64,000 nucleotides of DNA, from positions 434,001-498,000 of the forward strand of contig CP179198.1 of assembly GCA_051201585.1 (NCBI GenBank). Direction: 5' to 3'. Each line of letters begins with the position of its first letter. Position 1 is the stretch's first letter. The position numbers and the translations under genes were made by a program. The DNA is from UBA868 sp016776875 (GTDB lineage Bacteria > Pseudomonadota > Gammaproteobacteria > Arenicellales > UBA868). Below, one piece after another: positions 8,664 through 17,184 of the stretch. The notes below the pieces were generated by a model. It did not search any database, had not been told where the DNA came from, and saw only the letters and a list, made by a program, of their open reading frames with translations.

Positions 8664-9419
8664 ATGGTGAAAAAATCTCCATTCCTTGATAGCCAAAATA
8701 TTTTGGCGTTCGCTCACCGGGGAGATAGCGAGGCCGCGCCTGAAAATACCGCCGCGGCTTTTCAGAGTGCCGTTGATCTTGGATTTCGATATCTTGAGAC
8801 CGATGTTCACTGCACGCGAGATAGTGTACTCATTGCTTTTCACGACGATCGACTTGATCGGGTGACCAATCAAAAAGGACGAATAAAAAAGCTTAATTAC
8901 GCTGATGTGGCTCGTGCCAGTGTCGATAATAGCGAGCCAATTCCTTTAATGGAGGAGCTGCTCGGTGATTTTTCCGATATCTATTTTAATATTGACCCAA
9001 AATCAGATGCGGCGGTGCAGCCGCTGATTGAAATTATCAAGCGAACCGCTTCTGAAGATCGTGTCTGTGTCGGCTCATTTTCAGACCGTCGATTGCGCCA
9101 GATCCGGTCTGCGCTACCGGAAGTGTGTACGTCGATGGCGACCTATGAAGCGGCAAGAGCAAAATTAAACAGTCTTGGTGTTCGACTGGGATCATTAAGC
9201 GCAAATTGTGCGCAGGTGCCAGTGACATGGAATGGCGTTAGCGTTGTTGATCGCCGCTTTATTCAAGCCATGAAAGCGCAAGGTATTCCCGTTCATGTGT
9301 GGACAATCAACGACGCATCGGAAATGCATCGACTATTGGATATGGGTGTTGACGGCATCATGACGGATCGTCCCGCTCTGTTGAAATCAATTCTGATTAG
9401 CCGAAAACAATGGTCCTAG
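8664..9419 (+). CDS. Glycerophosphodiester phosphodiesterase
   Basis: Hydrolyses glycerophosphodiesters to sn-glycerol 3-phosphate and an alcohol. The 251-residue chain has the GDPD catalytic signature: FAHRGDSEAAPENTAAAF (catalytic His, Arg and the metal Glu), YLETDVHCTRDSVLIAFHDDRLDRVTN (E-T-D and HDD) and the C-terminal VHVWTINDASEM. No signal peptide is visible, so it is probably cytoplasmic like UgpQ. Start ATG at 8664. It converges with the MFS gene on the other strand, with 11 bases between them. Confidence 0.93.
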   Translation: MVKKSPFLDSQNILAFAHRGDSEAAPENTAAAFQSAVDLGFRYLETDVHCTRDSVLIAFHDDRLDRVTNQKGRIKKLNYADVARASVDNSEPIPLMEELLGDFSDIYFNIDPKSDAAVQPLIEIIKRTASEDRVCVGSFSDRRLRQIRSALPEVCTSMATYEAARAKLNSLGVRLGSLSANCAQVPVTWNGVSVVDRRFIQAMKAQGIPVHVWTINDASEMHRLLDMGVDGIMTDRPALLKSILISRKQWS

Positions 9420-9430
9420 CGTTGTCGATA

Positions 9431-10675
9431 TTAATGGGAATCCTTTACCAACCGGAAAAAAAACATGCCGGCAAAAAACAGCAACGCGATCGAAAGAATG
9501 CCGAGGCGAGGGTTCCCCGACAGATGAGCAATAGTGCCCATCATTACAGGTCCAAAAACAGCTGCTGCTTTTCCAACAACGTTATAAAAACCAAAAAATT
9601 CTGCATTTTTATCTGACGGAATGAGTCGACTAAACATGGATCGACTGAGCGCCTGGATGCCGCCCTGCACTAATCCGATCACCGCTGCGAGTATGTACAT
9701 TTGGAGAGCGGTTTCCATAAAAAAAGCATAAATAGTGACGCCGACATAAACCCAGATACAAACCCAGATGCCGCGTTGAGCGCCGTAGCGTTCTCCAAGG
9801 CGTCCGAAAACAAGTGCGGCCGGAAATCCAATAAATTGAACCAGCAGTAGCGCCGTGATCAGGTTATCAGATGAAAGGCCGATGGATAGTCCAAAATCGA
9901 CCGACATCCTCACGATGGTGTCAACGCCGTCGATATAAAGCCAATAGGCCAGCAAGAACATCCATACATTTCGGAATTGCGAGATACTTCTTGCAGTCGT
10001 CGCAAGTGCCGCAAAGGTCGATTTAAAGTTAACACGGCGTCGTCCTGCCTTTGGCAAGGGTTCTTCGACATATAAAAAAAGCGGTATTGAGAAGAGTGCC
10101 CACCACACAGCGACACTAATAAAAGACCATCGGACGCCCTCCGCGGCATCGGCTAGTCCGAAAAAATGAGGCTTAAGCGTCATTAGGACATTCACAAGAA
10201 AAAGAACACCACCGCCCAGATATCCCAAAGCAAACCCAAGTGCAGAAACACGATGGCGCTTGTTAGGGGGTGCGACGATCACCAGAAGTGCATCGTAGAA
10301 TGTGTTTGCGCCCGAAAATCCAACGACCGCAATGGTATAAAGAAGGATCGCGAAGGGCCACATGCCGGCTTCAACCAAATACAAAGCGCCCGTCGCCAGA
10401 ATACCTAGACTCGCAAATCCAGCGAGCATTCGTTTGCGCAACCCACCGGTATCAGCCATCGCGCCTAAAATAGGCGCGAGTATCACAATAACAAGACTGG
10501 CGAGCGAGTTCCCGATGCCAAGATAAAACGTACTTTCGGTGATTACAGCGTCCTGACTCCAGTACTGCTTGAAAAAAATGGGAAAAAAACCAGCCATGAC
10601 CGTCGTCGCGAACGCCGAATTCGCCCAATCATATAGCGCCCAAGAGACAGTCCTTTTTCGTGGCGAAGCATTCAT
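9431..10675 (-). CDS. MFS transporter, Atg22/UMF1 family
   Basis: A 414-residue, 12-segment carrier. The N-terminus VSWALYDWANSAFATTVMAGFFPIFF is the hallmark of the UMF1/Atg22 branch of the major facilitator superfamily. Further support comes from GGLRKRMLAG in the second loop and the interior GGIQALSRSMFSRLIPSDKNAEFFGFYNVVGK. Eukaryotic Atg22 exports amino acids from vacuoles; bacterial substrates are not established. A 19-bp palindrome lies 21 bases upstream of its start and may be its operator. Confidence 0.87.
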   Translation of the reverse strand: MNASPRKRTVSWALYDWANSAFATTVMAGFFPIFFKQYWSQDAVITESTFYLGIGNSLASLVIVILAPILGAMADTGGLRKRMLAGFASLGILATGALYLVEAGMWPFAILLYTIAVVGFSGANTFYDALLVIVAPPNKRHRVSALGFALGYLGGGVLFLVNVLMTLKPHFFGLADAAEGVRWSFISVAVWWALFSIPLFLYVEEPLPKAGRRRVNFKSTFAALATTARSISQFRNVWMFLLAYWLYIDGVDTIVRMSVDFGLSIGLSSDNLITALLLVQFIGFPAALVFGRLGERYGAQRGIWVCIWVYVGVTIYAFFMETALQMYILAAVIGLVQGGIQALSRSMFSRLIPSDKNAEFFGFYNVVGKAAAVFGPVMMGTIAHLSGNPRLGILSIALLFFAGMFFFRLVKDSH

Positions 10676-10695
10676 TTCAGGCTTGCGAATAATTT

Positions 10696-10714
10696 AATCA
10701 AGGTGACCTTGATT
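10696..10714. promoter_or_regulatory. 19-bp perfect palindrome, candidate operator of the MFS gene
   Basis: AATCAAGGT and ACCTTGATT form perfect inverted half-sites around a single central base, 21 bases upstream of the MFS start codon on the minus strand. Perfect 9+1+9 dyads in promoters are usually bound by dimeric repressors or activators. No regulator gene is adjacent, so the binding protein is unknown. Confidence 0.45.
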
Positions 10715-10797
10715 TAGGCTGGGGATCTTCAATCCTACACGAGAGTAATTGAGAAAACTTTCTGGCGTTTATTCAGTTTGGAAACGCTCAAGCCATT

Positions 10798-11856
10798 TTA
10801 TTCACCGGTTGGCAGACCTTCGTCTTTCCACCCTAGGATGCCCCCTGCGACGCTAGCGACTTTCTCGTAGCCTGCTTGGCGCAGAATATTAACAGCCATT
10901 GCGGATCGGCGACCTGATCGACATATCGCCATTATGGGTTTCTCTGAGGGAATTTCGTCTATACGGTCTTGCAACTGTCCTAGCGGGATGCTCGCGTTGG
11001 CGTGAACTTTTTCGCCTGGGATACGTTCTTCAGCCTCTCGAACATCAAGAAGATAAACATCCGGTAAATGTTCTGCGACCCAGGTTGATTCAACTTCCAT
11101 AACTCCCGCGAAGGTTATTTTTACGGGCGCCCATTCAGGCTCTGCTGGGATTAACTCGGGTTTTCCGCTGGTCATATTGGCGGGCAGTGCAACGTCAATA
11201 TGTTTTGGATGCGGTAGTTGCATTGCGCTCATATAACCGACAAAGTCTTTTCGGCTCGCATTCCCACCTATTCGGGCGTTATATTTTTTCTCTTCCTCAA
11301 CGGAGCTTACCGTCCTGCCGTTGTAATCATGGCCAGGATAAATTAAACACGAAGCAGGTAGCGATAAGATCTGATCGTTAATAGAGTCAAATAGCGTGCT
11401 GGCATCTCCCTGTTGAAAATCAGATCGCCCGCAGCCACGGATTAAAAGTGCGTCGCCTGTAAACGCGCGTGACTGATCGTGAGTAACATAAGTCAAACAG
11501 CCATCGGTATGTCCAGGGGTCTCACGAACTTCCAGATATTGCTCGCCAAATCTTATTTGATCTCCATGAGCGAGTTCAATATCGACATTCGCCGCACCAA
11601 TTCTTTTGGAGGCTAAAATTTGACAGCCTGTCTTTTCTTTCAATAACCAGGCACCGGTCACATGATCCGCATGGCAGTGAGTGTCCACGGCATAACGTAA
11701 TGTAAGACCCAGCTCACGGACTAAAGCCAGGTCCCGGGTAGTCTGCTCAAACACCGGATCGATAATGACCGCTTCTCGAGAATTATCGTCCGCGACTAGG
11801 TACGTGTATGTTGAAGAACTCGAATCAAATAATTGGCGAAATATCATATTTTTCAT
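10798..11856 (-). CDS. Persulfide dioxygenase-rhodanese fusion (ETHE1-like MBL plus rhodanese)
   Basis: A 352-residue two-domain enzyme. Residues 1-230 are a metallo-beta-lactamase fold of the ETHE1 type: DTHCHADHVTG at about 58-68 (HxHxDH), ETPGHTDG, TGDALLIRGCGRSDFQQGD and YPGHDYNGRTVSSVEEE. Residues 260-350 are a rhodanese domain with the active-site loop CRSGRRS and GGILGWKDEGLP at the end. In characterised fusions the first domain oxidises glutathione persulfide to sulfite and the second moves sulfur between thiosulfate and glutathione. The gene probably serves sulfide detoxification. The start could be Met1 or Met4. Confidence 0.9.
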   Translation of the reverse strand: MKNMIFRQLFDSSSSTYTYLVADDNSREAVIIDPVFEQTTRDLALVRELGLTLRYAVDTHCHADHVTGAWLLKEKTGCQILASKRIGAANVDIELAHGDQIRFGEQYLEVRETPGHTDGCLTYVTHDQSRAFTGDALLIRGCGRSDFQQGDASTLFDSINDQILSLPASCLIYPGHDYNGRTVSSVEEEKKYNARIGGNASRKDFVGYMSAMQLPHPKHIDVALPANMTSGKPELIPAEPEWAPVKITFAGVMEVESTWVAEHLPDVYLLDVREAEERIPGEKVHANASIPLGQLQDRIDEIPSEKPIMAICRSGRRSAMAVNILRQAGYEKVASVAGGILGWKDEGLPTGE

Positions 11857-12230
11857 TACCCCAAAGCGTGTGCATGCTAAATATTTTTTTGGATGTTTTT
11901 AGGCGCGAGTGAGTGAGCACGTCTTTAGCTTTTCATAAGCACAGATGTTCCAGCAGTCCGTGTGGTCAAGACCCGTTAGATCGCGTCGCGCGATCTCGCT
12001 ACGTTGACCACTTCGGCAAGTCGGCGATAGAGCAGGAGCGGTCTTAAGAAATAAGTAAATAATTAAAAACTAATATAATAAAAGCAATGACCAATTGTCA
12101 ACAATGTCACATAAAAGTTCGTTCCTCTATTTTTTTGGGATCGGGACTCGACTGCCGGACTTGAATGTTGTTGCGGGATGCGCCAATCTTTAGACGCGAT
12201 CTATTTATCTGCTGCGATTGAGGAAATCTT
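11857..12230. other. Intergenic region with a large inverted repeat
   Basis: A 374-base gap between two divergent genes (persulfide dioxygenase leftward, GFA protein rightward). I see no credible reading frame. It contains the 50-base dyad listed separately and an AT-rich stretch at 12050-12110 suitable for promoters. No tRNA or known RNA fold is recognisable. Confidence 0.6.
11962..12011. repeat. Nested inverted repeat in the divergent promoter region
   Basis: Outer arms GTGGTCAA (11962-11969) and TTGACCAC (12004-12011) enclose an inner perfect hairpin AGATCGCG / CGCGATCT (11978-11985 and 11989-11996) with loop TCG. The whole element is one 50-base imperfect palindrome. No long T-run follows on either strand, so it is not a standard terminator. 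It may be a regulator site or a structured RNA. Confidence 0.5.
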
Positions 12231-12642
12231 ATGAGTGAAGGGTTTAAGGGAGGCTGTCTTTGCGGTGCTGTGTCTTTTGAGTGTTCGGCGGAGCCCATGT
12301 TTCAGGCTAATTGCCATTGTGATGACTGTCGTAAGTCAGGAGGCGGGGTTTACGCTTCTTTTGCTTTTGTTGATGAATCAACCATTTCAATTTCCGGTGA
12401 GACGGGGAAGCTACGAACATTTAAGTGATAGCGGCAGCACGATGACGCGTCATTTCTGCAAGGAATGTGGTTCGCCAGTATTTCATCAAAACAGCCGGGC
12501 GCCCACGCGTCTGGGTGTGCGTGTCGGTCTTATTGACGCTGCAGGCTGGTTTAAGCCTCAGGCTAATGTTTATGCGAGCAGGAGAATTCCTTCCACGCCG
12601 ATTGATCCTGAAATAAAAGCCTTTGATAAGATGCGATCCTGA
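12231..12642 (+). CDS. GFA-family protein (glutathione-dependent formaldehyde-activating fold, frameshifted)
   Basis: A small zinc-binding protein of the GFA/CENP-V family. The first frame has GGCLCGAVSFEC and ANCHCDDCRKSGG; the second has MTRHFCKECGSPVFHQN. These supply the CxC, CxxC and CxxCG zinc ligands in family order, so this is one gene broken at about 12420-12424 (TTT AA), where one extra base stops the first frame. The merged length is about 136 residues, normal for the family. Most members are not proven to act on formaldehyde. The start ATG at 12231 follows AGGAAATCTT. Confidence 0.85.
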
Positions 12643-12672
12643 CAACGAAGCGTCGCACAATAAATTAGAGAC

Positions 12673-13566
12673 TTAAATTGCGACTGCGCGTCGATCCGCC
12701 CTGGAGGCCATGAGCGCCATTAGGATAATGGCCGCCAGAATCAACGTGCCGCCGGTTAATGAGGGTATCGATGGGATTTCGCTGATCACGATCCAGACGA
12801 TGATGGGCCCGGCGATTACCTCGGTCAGCGATAAAAGGGTCAACTCAACGGCCTGCAGGTATTTTGCACCAGCGGTGAAGAGCACAAATCCAAGACCAAT
12901 TTGAAACCACCCCATCGTCAGGCAGTTCAAGACATCGATCGATTTTAGCGAGAAGGGTAACTCGTCGATCACGAGTCCAGTAAAACCAAAAATAGCTGCA
13001 ACTATCGTTGCGAAAAAGATCGTGATCAGTTTGTCTGTTTGCGGTCGGGCACGAAGCGAAACTGTTAATCCAGCAAAACCCAACGCTGCTATTAATCCAA
13101 ATCCTTCGCCAAGACCTTTGCCAAGAGATAACTCATCGCCTGCCATGATCGCGATACCAAGGGCAGCGACAAGCATGGCGACCCACGTATAACCTGCGAT
13201 TCCCTCGCCGAGCAAAAATCTTCCGGCCAACGCGGCAAAAAAGGGCGCGCTGGCAAGCAGAAACATTGCGTTCGCAACCGTCGTATATTCAAGTGCCAGA
13301 ATGTATCCGGCAAATGCCGTGCCAAGACATAACCCTCCAATTAAGGCAGGGACGCCGGCATCGGCAAGCTTTGTTGACATGGCACCCCGATAGCGCCAGA
13401 CAAACCATATTAAAAGCGCGCCCAGAAGCGCCAGTGATCGATAAAAAAGCACGTGCCATGGCGTGGCCTCTTGAAGCAAGCGGTAAAGAATGCCGGAAGT
13501 GCTCCAGAAAATTCCTGCCGACAAGACAAATAGGATACCGGCACGATGACCGGAGGCCAGGATCAA
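12673..13566 (-). CDS. EamA-family (DMT) transporter
   Basis: A 297-residue membrane protein with ten predicted hydrophobic helices in two similar halves, as in EamA permeases. The first helix ILFVLSAGIFWSTSGILYRLL and the loop ATPWHVLFYRSLALLG are typical. The start appears to be a TTG at 13566, since no ATG precedes the first helix. The substrate is unknown; relatives export amino acids or nucleosides. It lies 36 bases downstream of the enoyl-CoA hydratase gene on the same strand. Confidence 0.86.
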   Translation of the reverse strand: MILASGHRAGILFVLSAGIFWSTSGILYRLLQEATPWHVLFYRSLALLGALLIWFVWRYRGAMSTKLADAGVPALIGGLCLGTAFAGYILALEYTTVANAMFLLASAPFFAALAGRFLLGEGIAGYTWVAMLVAALGIAIMAGDELSLGKGLGEGFGLIAALGFAGLTVSLRARPQTDKLITIFFATIVAAIFGFTGLVIDELPFSLKSIDVLNCLTMGWFQIGLGFVLFTAGAKYLQAVELTLLSLTEVIAGPIIVWIVISEIPSIPSLTGGTLILAAIILMALMASRADRRAVAI

Positions 13567-13602
13567 GTAGTCGCTCCGGTGCTTTGAAAAGCGATAGGCG
13601 TT

Positions 13603-14391
13603 CTAACGCTTGCCGGAAAAGACAGGCGAGCGCTTGTTAATAAATGCATCCAGCCCTTCCTGTCCGTCAATTCCGGTCATATTGGCGCCAATCTCCTGGG
13701 TCTCAAGTTTGGTTTGGGTTAAAAAATTATTGTTAAGGCTGGTATGTAGCAGGCGTCGAGTTGATGCAAAAGCTTGAGTCGGCCCTTTTGATAACTGATG
13801 TGCAAGTTCGATTGCGGCATCCCGCGCGGTATCTTTAGGAACGGTTCGCGTTGCAAGTCCCCACTCAACGGCTTCAGATGCGGACAGTTCCCGGTTCTCA
13901 ATCAGGAGTTCCTGCGTGCGCCGCATGCCGATTAACCTGGGAAGCAACCAGGTCGAACCACCATCAGGACTTAATCCCGCTGCGGTATAGGCAAGGCGAT
14001 AACGGGCAGTTTCGTCGACAAGCACGATATCCCCCACCAGCGTCATTGGAACACCACCACCTGCTGCCATCCCGTTGACGCCAACAATGACCGGTTTCGG
14101 CATGTTGAGGAAGCTATTTTGTGCATCATGCCAACGGTCGGCGGTATCCGTCAGGTCCTGAGGATTCGTGCCAGACGTTTTGAACTCCTTCAGGTTGCCA
14201 CCAAAACTAAACATAGGCCCCCTGGCACTAAAAACAACCGCCCGAATCGAGTCATCTTTTTCGGCAGCTTGTGCAGCGGAAAGGAGGTCCAGCGCCATTT
14301 TTTTTGACAGCGTATTTCCAGAATCCGGGTTGTTTAAACAGATAATCGCGATATCGCCGTGATGCTCAAAATCAACGTGAGTGAGTTGCAA
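13603..14391 (-). CDS. Enoyl-CoA hydratase/isomerase family protein
   Basis: A 262-residue crotonase-fold protein. It has AIICLNNPDSGNTLSKKMALDL in the first strand-helix, AVVFSARGPMFSFGGNLKEF (oxyanion-hole strand) and IVGVNGMAAGGGVPMTLVGDIVL (second oxyanion-hole segment GxxxGGG). The last part, GLDAFINKRSPVFSGK, is the usual crotonase C-terminus. The position equivalent to one catalytic Glu is Gly/Pro here (AAGGGVPM), so it may be an isomerase or act on another CoA ester. It begins at a TTG (14391). Confidence 0.87.
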   Translation of the reverse strand: MQLTHVDFEHHGDIAIICLNNPDSGNTLSKKMALDLLSAAQAAEKDDSIRAVVFSARGPMFSFGGNLKEFKTSGTNPQDLTDTADRWHDAQNSFLNMPKPVIVGVNGMAAGGGVPMTLVGDIVLVDETARYRLAYTAAGLSPDGGSTWLLPRLIGMRRTQELLIENRELSASEAVEWGLATRTVPKDTARDAAIELAHQLSKGPTQAFASTRRLLHTSLNNNFLTQTKLETQEIGANMTGIDGQEGLDAFINKRSPVFSGKR

Positions 14392-14428
14392 AATAAAGAC
14401 TCCTGAACATTAAGTCAATATATTGGGA

Positions 14429-14448
14429 CGGTATCATCGCTGATACCG
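14429..14448. promoter_or_regulatory. Perfect 8+4+8 palindrome upstream of the RHH-like gene
   Basis: CGGTATCA and TGATACCG flank a 4-base spacer between the divergent enoyl-CoA hydratase and ribbon-helix-helix-like genes. A related half-site (GTGATACC) recurs near 14508. The repeated core suggests an operator, possibly for the small DNA-binding-like protein that follows. Confidence 0.4.
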
Positions 14449-14554
14449 CTAATATGATCAAACTTTTCAAAAAGCGTTTTTTAAAAGACTTAACCGTGGC
14501 TCTGACGGGTGATACCATGCGCCATCAAAGTCCTCAAATATTAGGAGATCAAAC

Positions 14555-14782
14555 ATGCCGATGGGACAGAAGGTCAGCCTCGAAGTGGAATTACATCAAG
14601 ATACCGTGGATATGCTTGAACATGCGAAAGAGACCTATGGTTTTCGTAGTACCTCAAAAGCGCTAAGGGTTATTTTGGATTACATGGTGGCTGATGCAGA
14701 TTGGAATGAGGTCTTTCTTAATCAACGCTGTTTGCGGTGCGGTGCGGGGAAAGGATGGCAGCAACCCGATTCAGAGGGATAG
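14555..14782 (+). CDS. Small ribbon-helix-helix-like protein with C-terminal CxxC
   Basis: A 75-residue protein. Residues 4-47 (QKVSLEVELHQDTVDML, then FRSTSKALRVILDYMV) follow the strand-helix-helix pattern of ribbon-helix-helix DNA-binding proteins. The last third has RCLRCGAG, a CxxC that could bind a metal or be redox active. The start ATG at 14555 follows a ribosome site (AGGAG at 14540-14544). It sits 24 bases before the class II aldolase gene on the same strand. I have no function for the family; a regulator of the downstream gene is the simplest guess. Confidence 0.7.
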   Translation: MPMGQKVSLEVELHQDTVDMLEHAKETYGFRSTSKALRVILDYMVADADWNEVFLNQRCLRCGAGKGWQQPDSEG

Positions 14783-14806
14783 AAATTTTTTAATAGGAAT
14801 ACAGCG

Positions 14807-15568
14807 ATGACAAGTCAATTGCGGGTAGTCAGCGACGACGATAACTATACACAGCAACGAGTTGAGCTGGCAGCTTCTTTTAGATGGGCCGCGAGAACGG
14901 ATTTGCACGAAGCGGTCGCCAATCATTTTTCGCTCGCGGTAAATGAGGATGGCACCAAGTTCCTAATTAATCCTAACCAGGTTCATTTTTCCCAGATCAA
15001 AGCGAGCGATCTTGTGCTGATTGATGCAAATGATCCTCATACGATGGACAGGCCAGACGCGCCCGATCCAACCGCTTGGGGTCTCCATGGCGGAATTCAT
15101 CGTCATTGCCCACACGCGCGCTGCGTCATGCATGCGCATCCGGAATATGGCACTGTGCTTGCCAGCTTAAAGGACAGTCGATTACCGCCAATTGATCAGA
15201 ATTCAGCGGTCTTTTTTAATCGTTATATTATTGACGAGCACTATGGGGGTCTCGCGCTTTCTGACGAAGGAGAGCGTTGCGCACAGCTGCTGGCGAATCC
15301 GGCGCATAAAACGATGATCATGGGTAACCATGGTGTCATGACGATAGGGGACAGCGTTGGAGATGCTTTTAACCGACTCTATTATTTTGAGCGCGCGGCG
15401 CGGACGTATGTTCAGGCATTGCAGACGGGTCAACCACTGCGTGTGTTACCAGATGAGATCGCTGAAAAAACAGCAAGTCAAATTGAGGCGTATCCTTCCC
15501 AAGATGATCGTCATTTGAGTGAAATTCTGGCAATTCTGGACAAAGAAGAGCCGGAATTTCGCACCTAG
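14807..15568 (+). CDS. Class II aldolase/adducin family protein
   Basis: A 253-residue zinc enzyme of the fuculose-aldolase fold. Visible motifs are the N-terminal FRWAARTDLHEAVANHFS (family consensus for the phosphate-binding segment), HGGIHRHCPHARCVMHAHPEYGT (zinc-binding HxH) and MIMGNHGVMTIGDSVGDAF (third zinc His region). Members without a kinase neighbour, as here, often act on small organic acids or are decarboxylases, so the substrate cannot be given. It is probably co-transcribed with the small RHH-like gene. Confidence 0.88.
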   Translation: MTSQLRVVSDDDNYTQQRVELAASFRWAARTDLHEAVANHFSLAVNEDGTKFLINPNQVHFSQIKASDLVLIDANDPHTMDRPDAPDPTAWGLHGGIHRHCPHARCVMHAHPEYGTVLASLKDSRLPPIDQNSAVFFNRYIIDEHYGGLALSDEGERCAQLLANPAHKTMIMGNHGVMTIGDSVGDAFNRLYYFERAARTYVQALQTGQPLRVLPDEIAEKTASQIEAYPSQDDRHLSEILAILDKEEPEFRT

Positions 15569-15629
15569 TCAATCGAGTCATGAGCTGGAAAGCGCTTAGA
15601 GCTGCTTTTTATTTTTCTGTGGACGCAAT

Positions 15630-16167
15630 ATGACCGAGTGGTGGCTAGAGATTGGCTCAGCGGTACTTGCCTATGGGTGGTGGCTTCTAGCGGGCGGAAT
15701 TTTATTAGTCGCTTGGGCGTTTAGACGGTCCGATCGCTCAGAGGTCGATATTAATGCGGCTGTTGGTTTTATCGGGCGTGAGCTGGAACAGGCGCCCGAT
15801 CGGCTCTATGTCTCGGTTCATCCCAACTGGTCGGTTTATCGCAAACAAGTCAGTCATCGCCTCAAGCTAGCAGTTCCTCAGCTTATCCCCTGACTTGATT
15901 CGCCAGGTTTTGGCCGAGTTTGATGGCTGTTATGAACTTTCAGACGGGGTGTACATTCGTCTGGGTTCAGCGGCGGATGATTCGGCACCGTTGCCAGATG
16001 ATGATTTTGTGCCGCTTGTCGTGCCAACTGAAAATTTTCGATTACAAAAGCTGCAGGTCCGTCGTCGATGGCGCCGAACGAGAGCGGTTGCCGCTAGTAT
16101 TTTGATTTATGGCGTCGTGGTCATTGCTGGACTTTGGATACTCATCTTGATTCGCGGACTTGGGTGA
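15630..16167 (+). CDS. Membrane protein of unknown function (split by frameshift)
   Basis: Two adjacent frames (15630-15893 and 15895-16167) read as one protein of about 178 residues. The first ends LKLAVPQLIP then stop; dropping one C from CCCC at 15887-15890 continues it as LIPDLIRQVLAEFDGCYEL. The merged chain has a membrane helix near residues 9-30, a soluble central domain, a very basic segment (QVRRRWRRTR) and a C-terminal membrane helix. I recognise no family. If the break is real, the second half could start at TTG 15895. Confidence 0.6.
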
Positions 16168-16188
16168 GCATGTTGGTGAAAGCTAAAA

Positions 16189-17139
16189 TTAACTTCCGCG
16201 TGAGTTAGTAGAGTTCTCCTCCCGGGGTTGAACCAGTGCCAAAGCCCCAATCATGATGACGAGTGAAAACCAAACCCAGATCGAGTGGGACTCGTCATAA
16301 ATTATGATGCCCCACAATACGCCAGCGAGGGTAACGAGGTAGGCGCATTGACTGGCAAAGACCGGTCCGGTCCGCATCACCAGGTAAAAAAAGCCCGCAT
16401 AGGCGCCCGCGGTGATGGCGCCCATCGCAATAATGGCCCACCCCGGTCGTGTCAGAGGCCATGGCAACATCGAAAATGCATCAGTCCACCAAACGATCGG
16501 AGTCAGCATAATGGTGGCGCACGTAAGCATGCCCGTGACTACTGCAAAAACATCACTATTTTTCGGCGTTTTTATAGCAATGACAAGATTTTCCAAGGCG
16601 TAGCATCCCGCTGCGAGCACCATGATTAGCACCCAAAACGCGGCCGATGGCTTCGGCAGGCTGGTGCTTGGCATGACGAGAAATGCGATCGAAATGATGC
16701 CAAGCACGACGCCCAGTATCCGGCTGATCGATGGCCTTTCGATTCTTAAAATGATGGCTCCAACAAACGTGGTGAGAGGTACTGTTGCCACCGTAATTGA
16801 CAGCACGCCAGCGCTGACTTCCGAGGCTGCATAAAAATAAAGGGTACCCGGGATAACAGAGCCGAGCAATCCGCATAAGACATACAGGCCCAAGTAATGC
16901 TTTGTAAGCGGTATACGCTTACGGGTGATAAAGCAGAAAAATCCAAGACAGATCGTGCTGACGATACACATCCAGTAGTTGATTGCGAGCGGATGAAAAT
17001 CGCCCTCGGTCGACATCCGGGCAAGCGAAAATGACAGTCCCCAAAAAATCCCCAATAGGATCAGAATGGTGAAGTTCCAGATTTTGCTCAACCGCAAAAG
17101 ACCGCCCCGACGATTATTTTTCAGTGTATCCGGCTGCAC
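16189..17139 (-). CDS. EamA-family (DMT) transporter
   Basis: A 316-residue, ten-helix carrier of the drug/metabolite transporter superfamily. The first helix, ILILLGIFWGLSFSLARMSTEG, and the start of the second repeat, FWVLIMVLAAGCYALENLVIA, show the duplicated EamA architecture. The start appears to be GTG at 17139. The AEC carrier gene ends about 45 bases upstream on the same strand, so two unrelated exporters may share a transcript. Substrate unknown. Confidence 0.85.
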   Translation of the reverse strand: MQPDTLKNNRRGGLLRLSKIWNFTILILLGIFWGLSFSLARMSTEGDFHPLAINYWMCIVSTICLGFFCFITRKRIPLTKHYLGLYVLCGLLGSVIPGTLYFYAASEVSAGVLSITVATVPLTTFVGAIILRIERPSISRILGVVLGIISIAFLVMPSTSLPKPSAAFWVLIMVLAAGCYALENLVIAIKTPKNSDVFAVVTGMLTCATIMLTPIVWWTDAFSMLPWPLTRPGWAIIAMGAITAGAYAGFFYLVMRTGPVFASQCAYLVTLAGVLWGIIIYDESHSIWVWFSLVIMIGALALVQPREENSTNSRGS

Positions 17140-17184
17140 AAATCGAGCTCGAGTTGAATTTTGTTGGCGGCCGGGACTGCTGAG

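Noticed and set aside
14454..14666. A separate small gene overlapping the RHH-like gene
   Set aside because: It is the other frame of the same region, lacks a ribosome site and a recognisable sequence, and is explained by the RHH-like frame at 14555.
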